Shown here in pieces: positions 47,310 to 56,956 of a stretch of DNA of 64,000 bases (the first letter of the stretch is position 1; every line of letters begins with the position of its first letter). The stretch lies in NCBI GenBank assembly GCA_003353785.1, contig PIVX01000007.1, positions 27,153-91,152 of the forward strand. Reading direction: 5' to 3'. The DNA comes from Gammaproteobacteria bacterium. GTDB taxonomy: Bacteria; Pseudomonadota; Gammaproteobacteria; PIVX01. A program made the position numbers and the translations under genes. The notes beneath the pieces are model-generated. The model had not been told where the DNA came from, did not search any database, and was given only the letters and a program-made list of their open reading frames with translations.

Positions 47310-47846
47310 TTAAAATTCGAGCCATTTATCAAACATTCTAGTTACAGATAAACTTCCAGTTGGTAATTGTTCATCCTTTCCAAACCATTTTAATGCTTTT
47401 GATTCACGATTAATTACTAAAGGTTCATCACTGCAAACCTTTAATATAAATCTAACATCATAATGATAATGTGTAGGTTCATTATTAATCTCAGGAATTA
47501 AATGGATATCTATGTCAAAAATTTTATCTGATAAAGCTTTTATATTATTAATGCCTGACTCTTCCCTAGCTTCTTTAATAGCAACAGCCAAAGGATCTGA
47601 CTCTCCATCACAATGCCCGCCAAGCTGAAACCAATCATCTAATTTCGCATGATGAGTTAATAATGCTCTATTATTAGACTTATCTATTAACCAACAAGAA
47701 GCTGTGAAATGTCCTGTTACACAATGTCTTTCAAAGCAATTTTTATGATTGTTCATGAAATTTATCATTCTTTCTTGGTATTTATTCTCTTCTGAATATA
47801 CAGAATCATATTCCAATAGTAGTTTTTTTAGCTTATTTCTATGCAT
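47310..47846 (-). CDS. NUDIX hydrolase
   Basis: The 178-residue protein has a NUDIX box reading GGHCDGESDPLAVAIKEARE and then ESGI, the variant common in the family with GGHxDG. The catalytic EAREESG helix is intact. The first 40 residues form a helical extension (YQERMINFMNNH). NUDIX enzymes cleave nucleoside diphosphates linked to other groups, often for cleaning oxidised nucleotides; the substrate is not known. Confidence 0.88.
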   Translation of the reverse strand: MHRNKLKKLLLEYDSVYSEENKYQERMINFMNNHKNCFERHCVTGHFTASCWLIDKSNNRALLTHHAKLDDWFQLGGHCDGESDPLAVAIKEAREESGINNIKALSDKIFDIDIHLIPEINNEPTHYHYDVRFILKVCSDEPLVINRESKALKWFGKDEQLPTGSLSVTRMFDKWLEF

Positions 47847-47948
47847 AGGTCTTATAAATTAGTATGTAAAACAAGAAATATTATATGATTTTAGAAAATT
47901 AATCAAATTTCACATATCTATATTTATCATCCATGCCATATGTTAGCC

Positions 47949-48020
47949 TACTTCGACGACGCTTTAGCAACCTCTGTGAATCAGAAACTTCTGCAAACGA
48001 GTGGTTGTGTCGCAGCCTGA
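47949..48020 (+). pseudogene. tnpB C-terminal relic of an IS605-type element
   Basis: The plus strand reads YFDDALATSVNQKLLQTSGC, then VAA and a stop. It aligns with the minus-strand tail at 63932-64000, 18 of 22 positions identical. The VNQE-type motif is the usual end of TnpB. The DNA after the stop does not contain a recognisable end motif, so the element has decayed. Confidence 0.7.
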
Positions 48021-48143
48021 AGTAAGACTCAGAGCTCACTTTTCCTTTAAATAACAATGAGCTATACATAAAATGAGTAAATTTTACATTAGCTCTAAAA
48101 CTACCCTTAGTTATTTATTAAATAATAGAGTAACTTTTTAGAA

Positions 48144-49841
48144 TCATAGTTCTTTTGCTAATTTATACTTAGTAATACTATAGAGATCAGCATACTTATC
48201 TGGAGAACAATTATATAAAACAGGACACTCATTTATCATATTTAACATATAATTATGCCAAGAGGTAGTTGGTAAACTCGCCAACCTTAGTATTAATGGA
48301 TAAATAAAAAACATCGATAATTCATTCGGGTACTCCAATTTAGGTAGTTCATAGTTAGAATATATAAATCCATTTGTTAGATATATGCTGTTTTTTGGGA
48401 AATATTCTAGTTTATTAAATATATCATCAAAAGCTGGTAAATGATCTGGGGTAAAGACTATTAGTGTGGGACGATTTCTGTTTTTTAAATACTCAATAAA
48501 TTTTTTTGTTGCTTTATCTGTTAAATTTATTCCTTTTGAAAAATTTGTTAAACGTAGTAGTTGCTCATCTGTTAGTTTATCAGAAAAGATATCAAACCTT
48601 TCTACACCAGAATTATTAGAATAATGTTCCTTCTTATTATAAGGAAAATGATTCTGTATAGACGTCATGAATATAAATACAGGCCTTCCTTGATCTTTAT
48701 CTAAGAACTTCCTTGCTTGATCATACATTTCACTATCGGCAATAAATACTTCATTTGCTAGAGCTAAATCTGTCATATCCTCTTGGAAAAAAGCAGAATC
48801 AAATCCTAGATTCTCAAACATCTGTGCTCTCATAAAAAATGTTTTAATATAAGGATGTATATATATGGTTTTATATCCTATAGTCCTTAAATAATTTGGC
48901 AATGCGAATGGTATTTTACGGGTTATCATATAGTTTTTAGCCTCATCCATTCTAATAGACTCCTCAAAATAGAGTATAGATATTCCTGTTAATGCTTCAA
49001 ATTCTGCTTGAAGAGTATTACCTCCAAACACAGGAGAATATAAGTTCAAAGGTTTCTCCCCCCGCAACTTAGACATGAAAGGAGCGACATCCGGTTTAAT
49101 AGAAATATTCTCCAAATAATCAGGATTAAAAAAGGACTCTGACAATACAAATATGATATCTGGGAACTGCTCTTTGGATAAATTAATGTTCGGTTTTTGC
49201 TGAAATCTTGATAGAATCGTATTTACATATACTGCTTTATTTAAATCTATTTTTTCTAAATGCATGGAGGATATATGAAAAAAAATTAAACTTGTTGGAA
49301 CACCTAGATTTCTATATGCCTTTACTCCCCTAGGCACTAGATGAGAGTTCAAGAACAGAATAGCATGTAATAAAATTATAAATAATAAAGATCCTATAAA
49401 AATAACTTTTATCTTAGTGATTTTTTTTTCTCTTGTCCCAACATTCCATGCTTTAAAGCTAGCAAAAAACAGTATGGTTACTATTGCAACAATCATAAAT
49501 ATATCAAACAACTCCATAGATTTTGCATACATCTTCAATCCTTCGTGCATTATATACAGATCAGCAAGATAAATTGGTTTTTTTAGAATGCTAAATTTGA
49601 CATGATTTGCTATAGCAAGAAAGAAAAAATTAACAACTGCTAATAACATTACAAACCAGAAGCGCTGAAAAATCCCGTAAAAGAATCCAATAAAACCAAG
49701 AGTTATAACGCTAGAGAAGATAATCCCTAAAATATTTATGTGCTGTTTAAATGGCCAAGCAATAATTTCTGGGATAATACATACCAATATAATACAAATC
49801 ACTTTTAGATAGTTATCTCTAGTTAGATTAATCAACCTCAT
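48144..49841 (-). CDS. LTA-synthase-like sulfatase-fold membrane enzyme
   Basis: The 565-residue protein has five membrane segments in the first 165 residues. A periplasmic sulfatase/alkaline-phosphatase domain (about 225-520) follows. The metal-ligand Glu is in FVLSESFFNP (Glu235), the catalytic Thr276 is in GGNTLQAEFEALTG, and the later metal site is TPDHLPAF. This layout is that of LtaS in Gram-positives and of MdoB/OpgB-type phosphoglycerol transferases in Gram-negatives. It probably adds phosphoglycerol from phosphatidylglycerol to glycans in the periplasm. A single gene; the specific glycan is unknown. Confidence 0.85.
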   Translation of the reverse strand: MRLINLTRDNYLKVICIILVCIIPEIIAWPFKQHINILGIIFSSVITLGFIGFFYGIFQRFWFVMLLAVVNFFFLAIANHVKFSILKKPIYLADLYIMHEGLKMYAKSMELFDIFMIVAIVTILFFASFKAWNVGTREKKITKIKVIFIGSLLFIILLHAILFLNSHLVPRGVKAYRNLGVPTSLIFFHISSMHLEKIDLNKAVYVNTILSRFQQKPNINLSKEQFPDIIFVLSESFFNPDYLENISIKPDVAPFMSKLRGEKPLNLYSPVFGGNTLQAEFEALTGISILYFEESIRMDEAKNYMITRKIPFALPNYLRTIGYKTIYIHPYIKTFFMRAQMFENLGFDSAFFQEDMTDLALANEVFIADSEMYDQARKFLDKDQGRPVFIFMTSIQNHFPYNKKEHYSNNSGVERFDIFSDKLTDEQLLRLTNFSKGINLTDKATKKFIEYLKNRNRPTLIVFTPDHLPAFDDIFNKLEYFPKNSIYLTNGFIYSNYELPKLEYPNELSMFFIYPLILRLASLPTTSWHNYMLNMINECPVLYNCSPDKYADLYSITKYKLAKEL

Positions 49842-50156
49842 ATACTCTCATTACCTATAATAAATTCATTAATTGCCTCAATTAATTCTAGTCTAAAAAA
49901 TGTCAAATAGGCATGTGGGAATTCTTAAATACTAAGCATATTTTCTATGTTTTAATATTTTGTATACTTTTGAAGAAATACTCAGTTTTCCAGGATAGCC
50001 AGATTAAATCTGTACTGATAAACACAAAGTTATTGCAGCTAAATTTTCAATAAGAAGATTATATGACCAGTAACATATATATTATTGTGGCAATCAGACC
50101 TAGATGAGATTTATTTTTAGCTAAAATATCTACAGGTACTATTATTGAACTGCCGA
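49842..50156. other. Gene-free 315 bp
   Basis: AT-rich and without coding signals on either strand. It should hold the promoter of the LtaS-like gene close to 49860. Confidence 0.4.
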
Positions 50157-50663
50157 TTAAATAAATGCATATTGCAAGAATGGATTTAGAGGCACATCCA
50201 ACATTCCTTGATAAATGGTGTCTGCATCATTTAATACACCAGTAGCATCGTACTCTAATCCTACCGTTACAGGTAAATCAGTAAAATCTATTTTATAAGA
50301 AGAAAATAATGGATTAGAATAGTAACCAATCAAAGAACTAATTCCTAAGGCTTTCCAGATTTCATCTCTTCCACTCCAAAGAGATATTATATTATTTACT
50401 TGCTCTACGTTGTTTTGAGGTATCGCAGTAACATCAATATAGTCACCATGTGTATCAGAGGTTATAGGTATTATAATTTTAACAATATTATTTTTGCCGT
50501 TAGGGACTACAATTTCTCTAGTTTTTTCATCAACCTTTGTGTAAGACTTAATAATAAATTTTGTATAGCAATTAAAGTTATTAGTTAAGGATAGTTCATA
50601 AGCAATACTAGTATGGTGTATAAAAAACAAAATTACAAAAAATGCCATAGTTTTTATTTTCAT
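50157..50663 (-). CDS. Secreted orphan protein, 168 aa
   Basis: Not recognised. The first 21 residues form a signal peptide (MKIKTMAFFVILFFIHHTSI, then Ala-Tyr). The mature part has a single cysteine near residue 32 and is beta-rich in composition. An AAAGGA precedes the ATG. It follows the LuxR-type gene by 55 bp on the same strand and might be its target or the last gene of that transcript. Confidence 0.65.
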   Translation of the reverse strand: MKIKTMAFFVILFFIHHTSIAYELSLTNNFNCYTKFIIKSYTKVDEKTREIVVPNGKNNIVKIIIPITSDTHGDYIDVTAIPQNNVEQVNNIISLWSGRDEIWKALGISSLIGYYSNPLFSSYKIDFTDLPVTVGLEYDATGVLNDADTIYQGMLDVPLNPFLQYAFI

Positions 50664-50718
50664 TTAAAAAATCCTTTAGGTGTATAATATACAATGCAAT
50701 ATAGGTTTTTTAGTTATA

Positions 50719-51501
50719 CTAATTTAAATATTCAATTAACTCTGATTTAGAATCAACGTTTAGTTTTTTCTTTATATTATCAAAATGAGTTTCTACGGTT
50801 CTACGAGATATCCCTAAGGTATCTCCTGTTTTTTCAGCAGAATATCCTCGTTTATGTAGAATTAGACATTGCCATTCTCGATATGTTATTTCTTTACCTT
50901 TTTCTATTAATCCCATGTCTTGCAAAAAATAATTTATTTTTTGTCTATCTGTTCTCCCTATCTCTCTTTTTTCAACAAAATAATCTTCTTTGATTTCTGC
51001 AAAATTAACTTTATCTTCTCTAGCTTTTTTGATTATTCCTGTATTCTCTTTTCTAAAACAATCCAGAAATTTGTTAAATACTTCTAAATTATTAATAAGA
51101 TTATTACATATTTCAGAATTATCTGAATGAAAAGAATAATATCTAATTGTTTCTTTGTCCACAGCCTCTCGATAAGAAAATCCGTATTCTATATCTATTA
51201 GTGGACAACTTAATTCAAATACAAATTCTCCATTTCTGTTCCCATGTTCAAATTTAAATCGATGTGTGAATTGTTTAGAATAGTAGATATCTTTATCAAG
51301 TAGGTAACCTTTTTTATCCAAATAGTCTTCACCATAATCTGGTCTATTAGCAAGAAAGAACCCGTGTCCTAAACTATCAAATTCAAAAATACCACATTGT
51401 GTTATATTACCCAAAATAGTAGATGCCTTTTGACACCAATAATCAAAACTTTTTGTGTGTTCTGTATAACCTTTCATTAAATTTTCTTCAAAAACACTCA
51501 T
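50719..51501 (-). CDS. LuxR-type transcriptional regulator
   Basis: The 260-residue protein ends in a GerE/LuxR helix-turn-helix (about 196-258): ITYREWQCLILHKRGYSAEKTGDTLGIS is split here as REWQCLILHKRGYSAEKTGD and ISRRTVETHFDNIKKKLNV, the latter the recognition helix. The N-terminal 180 residues are unlike the response-regulator receiver domain; there is no conserved phosphorylation Asp. They resemble a small-ligand sensor or PAS-like fold, but no motif is diagnostic. A perfect AGGAGG lies 8 bases before the ATG. It follows the SSS symporter by 36 bp and so may sense or regulate the imported solute. Confidence 0.85.
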   Translation of the reverse strand: MSVFEENLMKGYTEHTKSFDYWCQKASTILGNITQCGIFEFDSLGHGFFLANRPDYGEDYLDKKGYLLDKDIYYSKQFTHRFKFEHGNRNGEFVFELSCPLIDIEYGFSYREAVDKETIRYYSFHSDNSEICNNLINNLEVFNKFLDCFRKENTGIIKKAREDKVNFAEIKEDYFVEKREIGRTDRQKINYFLQDMGLIEKGKEITYREWQCLILHKRGYSAEKTGDTLGISRRTVETHFDNIKKKLNVDSKSELIEYLN

Positions 51502-51537
51502 AATTATTCCTCCTGAAAACCTTATATTTGCTCATCT

Positions 51538-53055
51538 TTAACTATATGCAGACACTAGGATATCTCTTTTTTTATTATCTATTTTTATAGATAAACCCAG
51601 ACTTACAGCAATAACAACAACTGCTAATAAATTACTGATTTGGGAATAAATCATCATTCCTGTAGACATTTCATATAAAGAGCCCGTAACCAACACACAA
51701 CCACAAAGTATTATTCCTAACAATAAAACTTTTTCACTAGCTCGAGATGCTTGCATAGGAGGTAGATTTTTTAACATCCTAAAAAAAGCATACATGGGTA
51801 AAACAGATAACCCAAACAGTAACCCCCAATGAGCATAAATAATAGGCATAATGTATTTAGATATATCTTGACCTTGTATGTAATATAGAATGCTCAAACA
51901 ACAGACTATAAGTACTGTAAAAATAGATATATATTTACGTACGGTTGCGTGCCTTTTGTCTTCAGGAATAGCCTCAATTTTATTCAGCAAGGTATTTTTA
52001 TCGCATAAAGTATAAGCTGCTCCTATCAAAAATGTATCTGCTGTAGAAAATAAAGCAGCTGAAAATCCTACTACAATGACAGGAAATACTATAAAACTTA
52101 AATTTCCGCTTTCTTTATAAATGATACTTAAAAAGCTAGGCATATCAGAAAATGAATAACCTTTTGCCCCTAAAATAATTATACACATCATTGGCCCTAG
52201 AAATATCAAAGCAAATTTCCAAAGACCTTTTACTATACCTTTTATCCCTTCATTAATAGAAACAACTGCACTCATGCGTTGCCAAGTATGAATATTTGTA
52301 AAACAAAATAGAATATTTATGGAACACACCCAAAATAAAAATATATATAAACTAAATCCTGACTCAGTATAACCAAAGCATTTATTAAAAATACTAGTAT
52401 TTTTAGCTTCCCCTATAGATGGAACATATGCCACAAATCCAATTAAGACTAAGACTGAAATTAATAGTAAACTAACCTGCCATTTATCAGTTTTAACAAT
52501 TGCTTTATACCCACCAAAATTCACATATGTTACAACTAAAGCTCCTAGCACAAAGAAAGAACCTGCCTTATAAATATCAGTATCTGGCAATAACACACTT
52601 AAGATCACTGATCCAATATACAACTCTAAAAACAGCCACAACAAACTACATGCAAAAATGCATCCCGATATGATCCTAGCAATTTTCTTACTTGGATAAA
52701 TGCTATACCATAAATCAGACACTGTTCTAATTTTATTAAAATCTATTTTAAGTTTCTTAACTATATTTAACATATATAACTGTGCAGCGGTATAAAACAC
52801 TACGGCCAATCCCATTAGCCATCCATATTCATGATGTGCAGATATGAAAAAAATAATCCCATCAGCTAAAGATACAGTAGTAGCATAAAAAGTATTGGCA
52901 AAAGCTTTCCCAGACATTTTTTTATCAGATAATAAAAAATAATCTATACTAGCATTAGATTTATTTCTCGAAGCCAACCCATATAATATAAAAACAAAAC
53001 CAGAAAGCATTATTCCAGCAAAAGACAAAAAAACTACGGTATTTGAAATCATCAT
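51538..53055 (-). CDS. SSS-family sodium:solute symporter
   Basis: The 505-residue protein has about thirteen membrane segments. The SSS signatures are FGGYKAIVKTDKWQ (about 180-193), TWQRMSAV, and GFSAALFSTADTFL with the sodium-site Ser-Thr-Ala. PutP is the nearest well-known relative, but several ligand residues differ. Sequence alone leaves open whether it takes up proline, pantothenate, a sugar or another solute. The gene is followed by luxR-type regulator (36 bp) and a secreted protein. No histidine-kinase tail is present, unlike CbrA-type proteins. Confidence 0.85.
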   Translation of the reverse strand: MMISNTVVFLSFAGIMLSGFVFILYGLASRNKSNASIDYFLLSDKKMSGKAFANTFYATTVSLADGIIFFISAHHEYGWLMGLAVVFYTAAQLYMLNIVKKLKIDFNKIRTVSDLWYSIYPSKKIARIISGCIFACSLLWLFLELYIGSVILSVLLPDTDIYKAGSFFVLGALVVTYVNFGGYKAIVKTDKWQVSLLLISVLVLIGFVAYVPSIGEAKNTSIFNKCFGYTESGFSLYIFLFWVCSINILFCFTNIHTWQRMSAVVSINEGIKGIVKGLWKFALIFLGPMMCIIILGAKGYSFSDMPSFLSIIYKESGNLSFIVFPVIVVGFSAALFSTADTFLIGAAYTLCDKNTLLNKIEAIPEDKRHATVRKYISIFTVLIVCCLSILYYIQGQDISKYIMPIIYAHWGLLFGLSVLPMYAFFRMLKNLPPMQASRASEKVLLLGIILCGCVLVTGSLYEMSTGMMIYSQISNLLAVVVIAVSLGLSIKIDNKKRDILVSAYS

Positions 53056-53269
53056 GATTCATTTATCCAATAAATAATAGAAGTATCCCATATGTATAGG
53101 GGAAAAAATAACGGAATATTATAAAATAGCAGGGTACCGAGAATGTTATCTATAGTCGGAGAGAATATTTCCCTATATTTAAATTTTATCATGATAAATC
53201 CTTTGTATTGCTATTTTACAACATCTTCTCGTAATATGGAAATTTACAAAATATTCTGTCTATTGAAGA

Positions 53270-53668
53270 AGTTATGCTTAATTTAACTTATTTGTGTTTC
53301 TATATTTCCTTTTGAGATGCCAAAAATATGCTATACGCCCAGATTATGAGTTTTCCGATAGTTATAGATATTTAACAACCCTGAATTAATGGAAGAAATT
53401 TGATGCTGAACTTGTAGAATTTGATGGTGAGAAAGAGCATGTTCATTTGCTGGTTTTATATCCGCCTAGAGTGGCTATTGCAACATTAGTTAATTCACTC
53501 AAAGATGTATCTAGTAGAATGCTTAGAAAGAAATTTGATATATTTAAGAAATCCCACTGGGATGATAGTGTCGCATTATGGAGCAGGAGTTATTTTGCTG
53601 CTTCTGTTGGTGGTGCACCTATTGAAGTGATTCGACAATATATAGAGCAGCAACAAACCCCTGAGTAG
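53270..53668 (+). pseudogene. IS200-type transposase tnpA, decayed
   Basis: The last 88 codons are intact in one frame: FDAELVEFDGEKEHVHLLV with the HUH metal-binding His pair, SLKDVSSRMLRKKF, and SRSYFAASVGGAPIEVIRQY with the catalytic Tyr. The N-terminal third is damaged: only a corrupted remnant (FNLTYLCFYISF around 53280) aligns to the usual start, and stops and frameshifts separate the parts. This HUH single-strand transposase cannot be made whole. Confidence 0.85.
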
Positions 53669-53681
53669 CACGCCTTATATC

Positions 53682-53721
53682 ACCGCCATTAATAACGATG
53701 GTTTACAGCGTTGTTGCTAAA
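53682..53721 (+). repeat. IS200-type terminal repeat, copy 3, behind tnpA
   Basis: A hairpin ACCGCCATTAATAACGATGG and then TTTACAGCGTTGTTGCTAAA is the reverse complement of the copies at 1544 and 12153. It starts 14 bases after the tnpA stop and identifies these repeats as the right end of the element. Confidence 0.7.
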
Positions 53722-54037
53722 AGTGTGAACTCTTCTGTTGTTCTACCCACAGAGAAAATACAAGATGTATATAGTTTCTTATTCTGCATTTTAATATTCC
53801 TTTTTTACCTACAAATCTAAATCCTGTTCTTCATTGTGGCAAAAAAGCCACTCAAATTCCTAAATAGAAACGAAAAATATATACCATACATTTAGCTTAC
53901 ATATTTAAGATCTAAATGACAAAAATACTAAAATATAAACGTATCATATATTTTTAGATACAATACATAACTTCAATTAGACACATAATTATATACAGTT
54001 CAGAACTCTAGTTTATAGCATTTGATTAATACAAAGC
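53722..54037. other. Gene-free 316 bp before the lysine-rich protein
   Basis: AT-rich without coding signals. The promoter of the next gene lies at its end. Confidence 0.4.
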
Positions 54038-54066
54038 TTGACTTTTATTGTTTAAACAACTACATT
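54038..54066 (+). promoter_or_regulatory. Promoter of the lysine-rich protein gene
   Basis: TTGACT at 54038-54043 and TACATT at 54061-54066 with exactly 17 bases between, 31 bases before the ATG. Confidence 0.5.
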
Positions 54067-54096
54067 CTCTAGGATAATTAATGATATGAGGTAAGT

Positions 54097-54582
54097 ATGA
54101 CAAATTACACAAAGGACACTACAAATAATATAGCTAAAATAAAATCTCAAATTACAAAAATAATTGAAGCAAATCAGAAAAAAGTAAAATCAGCTATAGA
54201 TAAAAATAGTAAAGAACTCAAAAAGGCCAAAGACAACCTAAAAAAAACCAATAAAGCCTCGAAAATAGCAAAAACTGCTACTTCAAAAAAGAAGCTCACT
54301 ATACATATTAAAAAAGTTAATAAAAATATTGATGATTTAGAAAAATCAATAAGATTATTAAAAACTAAGCAGCAGTACTTAAATGAATTATTAAAGCTTG
54401 CCAAAAAAGCAGCAACAGTTAAAAATAAGATAAACACTACTAAAAAAGTTGTATCTAAAAAGAAAATAGTAGCTAAAAAATCGACCACTGCCAAGAAAGC
54501 TAAATCTACAAAAACTAAGAAACCAAATAAGCGAGCAGTTAAAAAACAAACAAAAATGAGAGCAACTGCAAAAGCAGCTTAG
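54097..54582 (+). CDS. Lysine-rich histone-H1-like / AlgP-like protein
   Basis: The 161-residue protein has a helical N-terminal domain (about 1-100: KIKSQITKIIEANQKKVKS; coiled-coil style heptads) and a basic tail of KKxxAKK and TKKxxx runs ending in TAKAA. The tail resembles histone H1 C-termini and AlgP of Pseudomonas aeruginosa, whose gene lies beside a dsbB homologue as this one does. Such proteins bind DNA non-specifically and can compact the nucleoid. GAGGTAAGT precedes the ATG. The gene is 103 bp before the broken dsbB. Confidence 0.7.
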   Translation: MTNYTKDTTNNIAKIKSQITKIIEANQKKVKSAIDKNSKELKKAKDNLKKTNKASKIAKTATSKKKLTIHIKKVNKNIDDLEKSIRLLKTKQQYLNELLKLAKKAATVKNKINTTKKVVSKKKIVAKKSTTAKKAKSTKTKKPNKRAVKKQTKMRATAKAA

Positions 54583-54622
54583 AAAACATGAGCAAAGAAA
54601 CAAAAGCCAAATAGACTGTGAG

Positions 54623-54656
54623 ATCTTGCTAAGCTCTTCCTTTGTCTTAGCAAGAT
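54623..54656 (+). terminator. Hairpin after the lysine-rich gene
   Basis: An 11-bp perfect stem (ATCTTGCTAAG/CTTAGCAAGAT) with a 12-nt loop, 40 bases after the stop. No T-run follows. Confidence 0.45.
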
Positions 54657-54684
54657 TAGAAGGTCAAGGATAGATGATTTAATA

Positions 54685-55109
54685 ATGTTCAAAAATCTTC
54701 ACTCTCATAGAAGTATATGCTTTTGTTTGGGGTTGTTCTGCTTTATTGCGGTTGGAGCTGTTATTTTGATAGGCAATTTTTTATCTTTGCCATATTGTTC
54801 TTTGTGTATAACACAACGATTGGTATTTATTGCTGTAGGGATAATTTATCTACTAGCATCATTGGATTCCAAGAAAAAATTGCTAAATATTACTTTATAT
54901 ATTTTGGCTGGATGTACTGCTTCTTACGGATTTATGCTAGCAGCAAAACAAGCTTATTTAAGGCGGTGGCTATGCCTGTTGCAGAGTATTATTTAATACT
55001 ACAAATAAATTCACCTATCTTGCCAATTATGTCAGCTATTGCCTTTTTAATATTGCTCATTTGCAGCATATATTTAGGAGTTACAAAGAGTATAAACAAA
55101 CACGTATAA
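54685..55109 (+). pseudogene. dsbB: Disulfide bond protein DsbB/DsbH-like, frameshifted
   Basis: The first 90 codons look like DsbB: four-helix membrane protein opening, with the quinone-side Cys pair in LPYCSLCITQRLVFIAVG. A deletion or frameshift near 54950 then splits the gene: the first frame stops at 54996, and a second, overlapping frame (54717-55109) carries a final membrane segment (LPIMSAIAFLILLICSIYLG). The periplasmic Cys pair that exchanges electrons with DsbA is missing in both frames. The product would be non-functional, unless the second frame is translated for another purpose. Position after the AlgP-like gene matches the algP-dsbH neighbourhood. Confidence 0.65.
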
Positions 55110-55205
55110 GAAATTAAGCTTAGTAACAAAAGCTAAACAAGAACTACAACTACTATATTATTAGAACTTTGTTAATACTATGTTGCTTTCAATAGTACTC
55201 TTAGT

Positions 55206-55227
55206 TTGATATCCTCACCTACCTTTA
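55206..55227 (+). repeat. IS605-type right end, copy 4
   Basis: TTGATATCCTCACCTACCTTTA matches the other copies. No tnpB tail can be read in the bases that follow. Confidence 0.55.
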
Positions 55228-55317
55228 GGCGTAAATTTCTGCTGTAATACTTGAGAGTGAAACTCATATAGTCTTAAACAATCAAGTTTTTTAATTTATT
55301 CAGAAGCTGGAGAAATA

Positions 55318-55347
55318 AGATCATATTTTCTTACCAAAATATGATCT
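55318..55347. terminator. Hairpin between dsbB relic and prfC
   Basis: A 12-bp perfect stem (AGATCATATTTT/AAAATATGATCT) with a 6-nt loop lies 45 bases after the prfC stop (minus strand). It could serve as a bidirectional terminator, though no strong T-run is seen on either side. Confidence 0.5.
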
Positions 55348-55391
55348 AACTCTCAAAATAATACTCTCTCTTGGAATTATCGATCAATGAA

Positions 55392-56954
55392 CTAAGCATT
55401 TCTTAGAGCATGCTCACAAATAGCATCAAATTTAACATCAGGCCATCGCTCCACAGTCAGGCTCAAATGAGCTCTTGAAGGAGCTAAATACACCAATTGT
55501 TCAGCACCATCATAGGCTAAATACTGAGATAGCTTATTAGTAAATTTCTTCTCTTCAACTATTGATATAAAATTCACCCACCTTGCGGTAACCACATTGG
55601 ATACGTCATATTTACAATTAACCCCATATTCATGCTGGAGTCTATAAGCAACCACATCAAATTGCAAAACACCAACAGCTCCTAAAATTAAATCATTACT
55701 GTTAATAGGTTTAAAAAGCTGGGTAGCTCCTTCTTCAGAAAGCTGGGTTAATCCTTTTAATAAAGATTTCTGTTTAAGTGGATCATTTAATCTTACTATT
55801 CTAAACAATTCAGGGGCAAAATTAGGGATCCCTACAAAATTTATTCTTTCTCCTTGTGTAAAACTATCACCAATGCTAATACTACCATAATTATGTATAC
55901 CTATTATGTCTCCTGGTTTAGCATGTTGAATTTCTTCACGCTCTTGAGCAAAAAGGTTTAAAGCTTTCTGAACACTAAAAATTTTACCGGTTCTCACTTG
56001 GAATAACTTCATACCTTTAACATACTCTCCAGATACTATTCTCAAAAATGCCAATCTATCATGATGTTTTGGATCCATGTTAGCCTGGATTTTAAAGACA
56101 AAGCCAGTAAAAACATCTTCATAAGGCTCAACTACTCTAGTAGTAGTTTCTCTAGATTGCGGGCTTGGAGCAATTTTAATAAAACTATCTAGCATATGAT
56201 TTACCCCAAAAGAATTTATTGCTATCCCAAAATATACAGGAGTAAAATTTCCTTGCAAATATTCATTAATATCAAAAGTATGAATAGCCCCTTTTATCAT
56301 CTCAATATCATTTTTTAAAACTTCTAGATCACTACCTAAAAGATCCTTTAATTCAGAGTTATCTATACCATCAATTATATCTACATCACTGTTTTTATAG
56401 CAATAAAATTTATCTTCAACAATGTTATAAACTCCTCTGAAAGTACTTCCCATCCCAACAGGCCAAGTAATAGGTATACATTGTATTCCCAGAGTTTTCT
56501 CTACTTCATCTAGTAGATCAAATGGTTCCTTGCCATCCCTATCCAACTTATTCATAAAAGTAATAATTGGTATATTTCTCAAACGGCAGACTTCCATAAG
56601 TTTCACCGTACGTTCTTCTACACCTTTAGCACTATCTATTAACATAAGAGCTGAATCAACAGCCGTTAACGTTCTATAAGTATCCTCTGAAAAATCCCCA
56701 TGACCTGGAGTATCCAATAAATTAATCTCTGTATTTTTATAGTGTAATTTCATAATCGAGGTAGATACAGAGATCCCTCTTTGCTTTTCAAGTGCCATCC
56801 AATCTGAAGTTACATGTTTCGACGATTTCCTAGCTTTTACACTACCTGCAGTATTTATTTTTCCTGAAAGTAATAACAATTGTTCCGTGAATGTAGTCTT
56901 CCCAGCATCAGGATGGGAAATAATTGCAAATGTCTTAATTGGTATGCTATTCAT
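55392..56954 (-). CDS. prfC: Peptide chain release factor 3
   Basis: RF3 is a GTPase that recycles RF1/RF2 from the ribosome. It has 520 residues (529 in E. coli). The G domain has SHPDAGKTT (13-21), the switch [16 protein letters not shown], and NKLD. The translational GTPase signature [12 protein letters not shown] is RF3-specific. It follows rimI, 2 bp apart. In E. coli yjjG lies between rimI and prfC. Confidence 0.97.
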   Translation of the reverse strand: MNSIPIKTFAIISHPDAGKTTFTEQLLLLSGKINTAGSVKARKSSKHVTSDWMALEKQRGISVSTSIMKLHYKNTEINLLDTPGHGDFSEDTYRTLTAVDSALMLIDSAKGVEERTVKLMEVCRLRNIPIITFMNKLDRDGKEPFDLLDEVEKTLGIQCIPITWPVGMGSTFRGVYNIVEDKFYCYKNSDVDIIDGIDNSELKDLLGSDLEVLKNDIEMIKGAIHTFDINEYLQGNFTPVYFGIAINSFGVNHMLDSFIKIAPSPQSRETTTRVVEPYEDVFTGFVFKIQANMDPKHHDRLAFLRIVSGEYVKGMKLFQVRTGKIFSVQKALNLFAQEREEIQHAKPGDIIGIHNYGSISIGDSFTQGERINFVGIPNFAPELFRIVRLNDPLKQKSLLKGLTQLSEEGATQLFKPINSNDLILGAVGVLQFDVVAYRLQHEYGVNCKYDVSNVVTARWVNFISIVEEKKFTNKLSQYLAYDGAEQLVYLAPSRAHLSLTVERWPDVKFDAICEHALRNA

Positions 56955-56956
56955 AT

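Noticed and set aside
48144..49841. True lipoteichoic acid synthase
   Set aside because: The window shows a Gram-negative envelope (LptF, LptG, LolB). A phosphoglycerol transferase acting on another glycan is more likely.
53447..53668. Functional IS200 transposase starting at an internal codon
   Set aside because: The remaining frame lacks the first third of the HUH domain, and upstream remnants in other frames show the gene is broken.
54174..54603. Minus-strand frames opposite the lysine-rich gene
   Set aside because: They are antisense shadows of Lys codons read as Phe and Leu, not membrane proteins.
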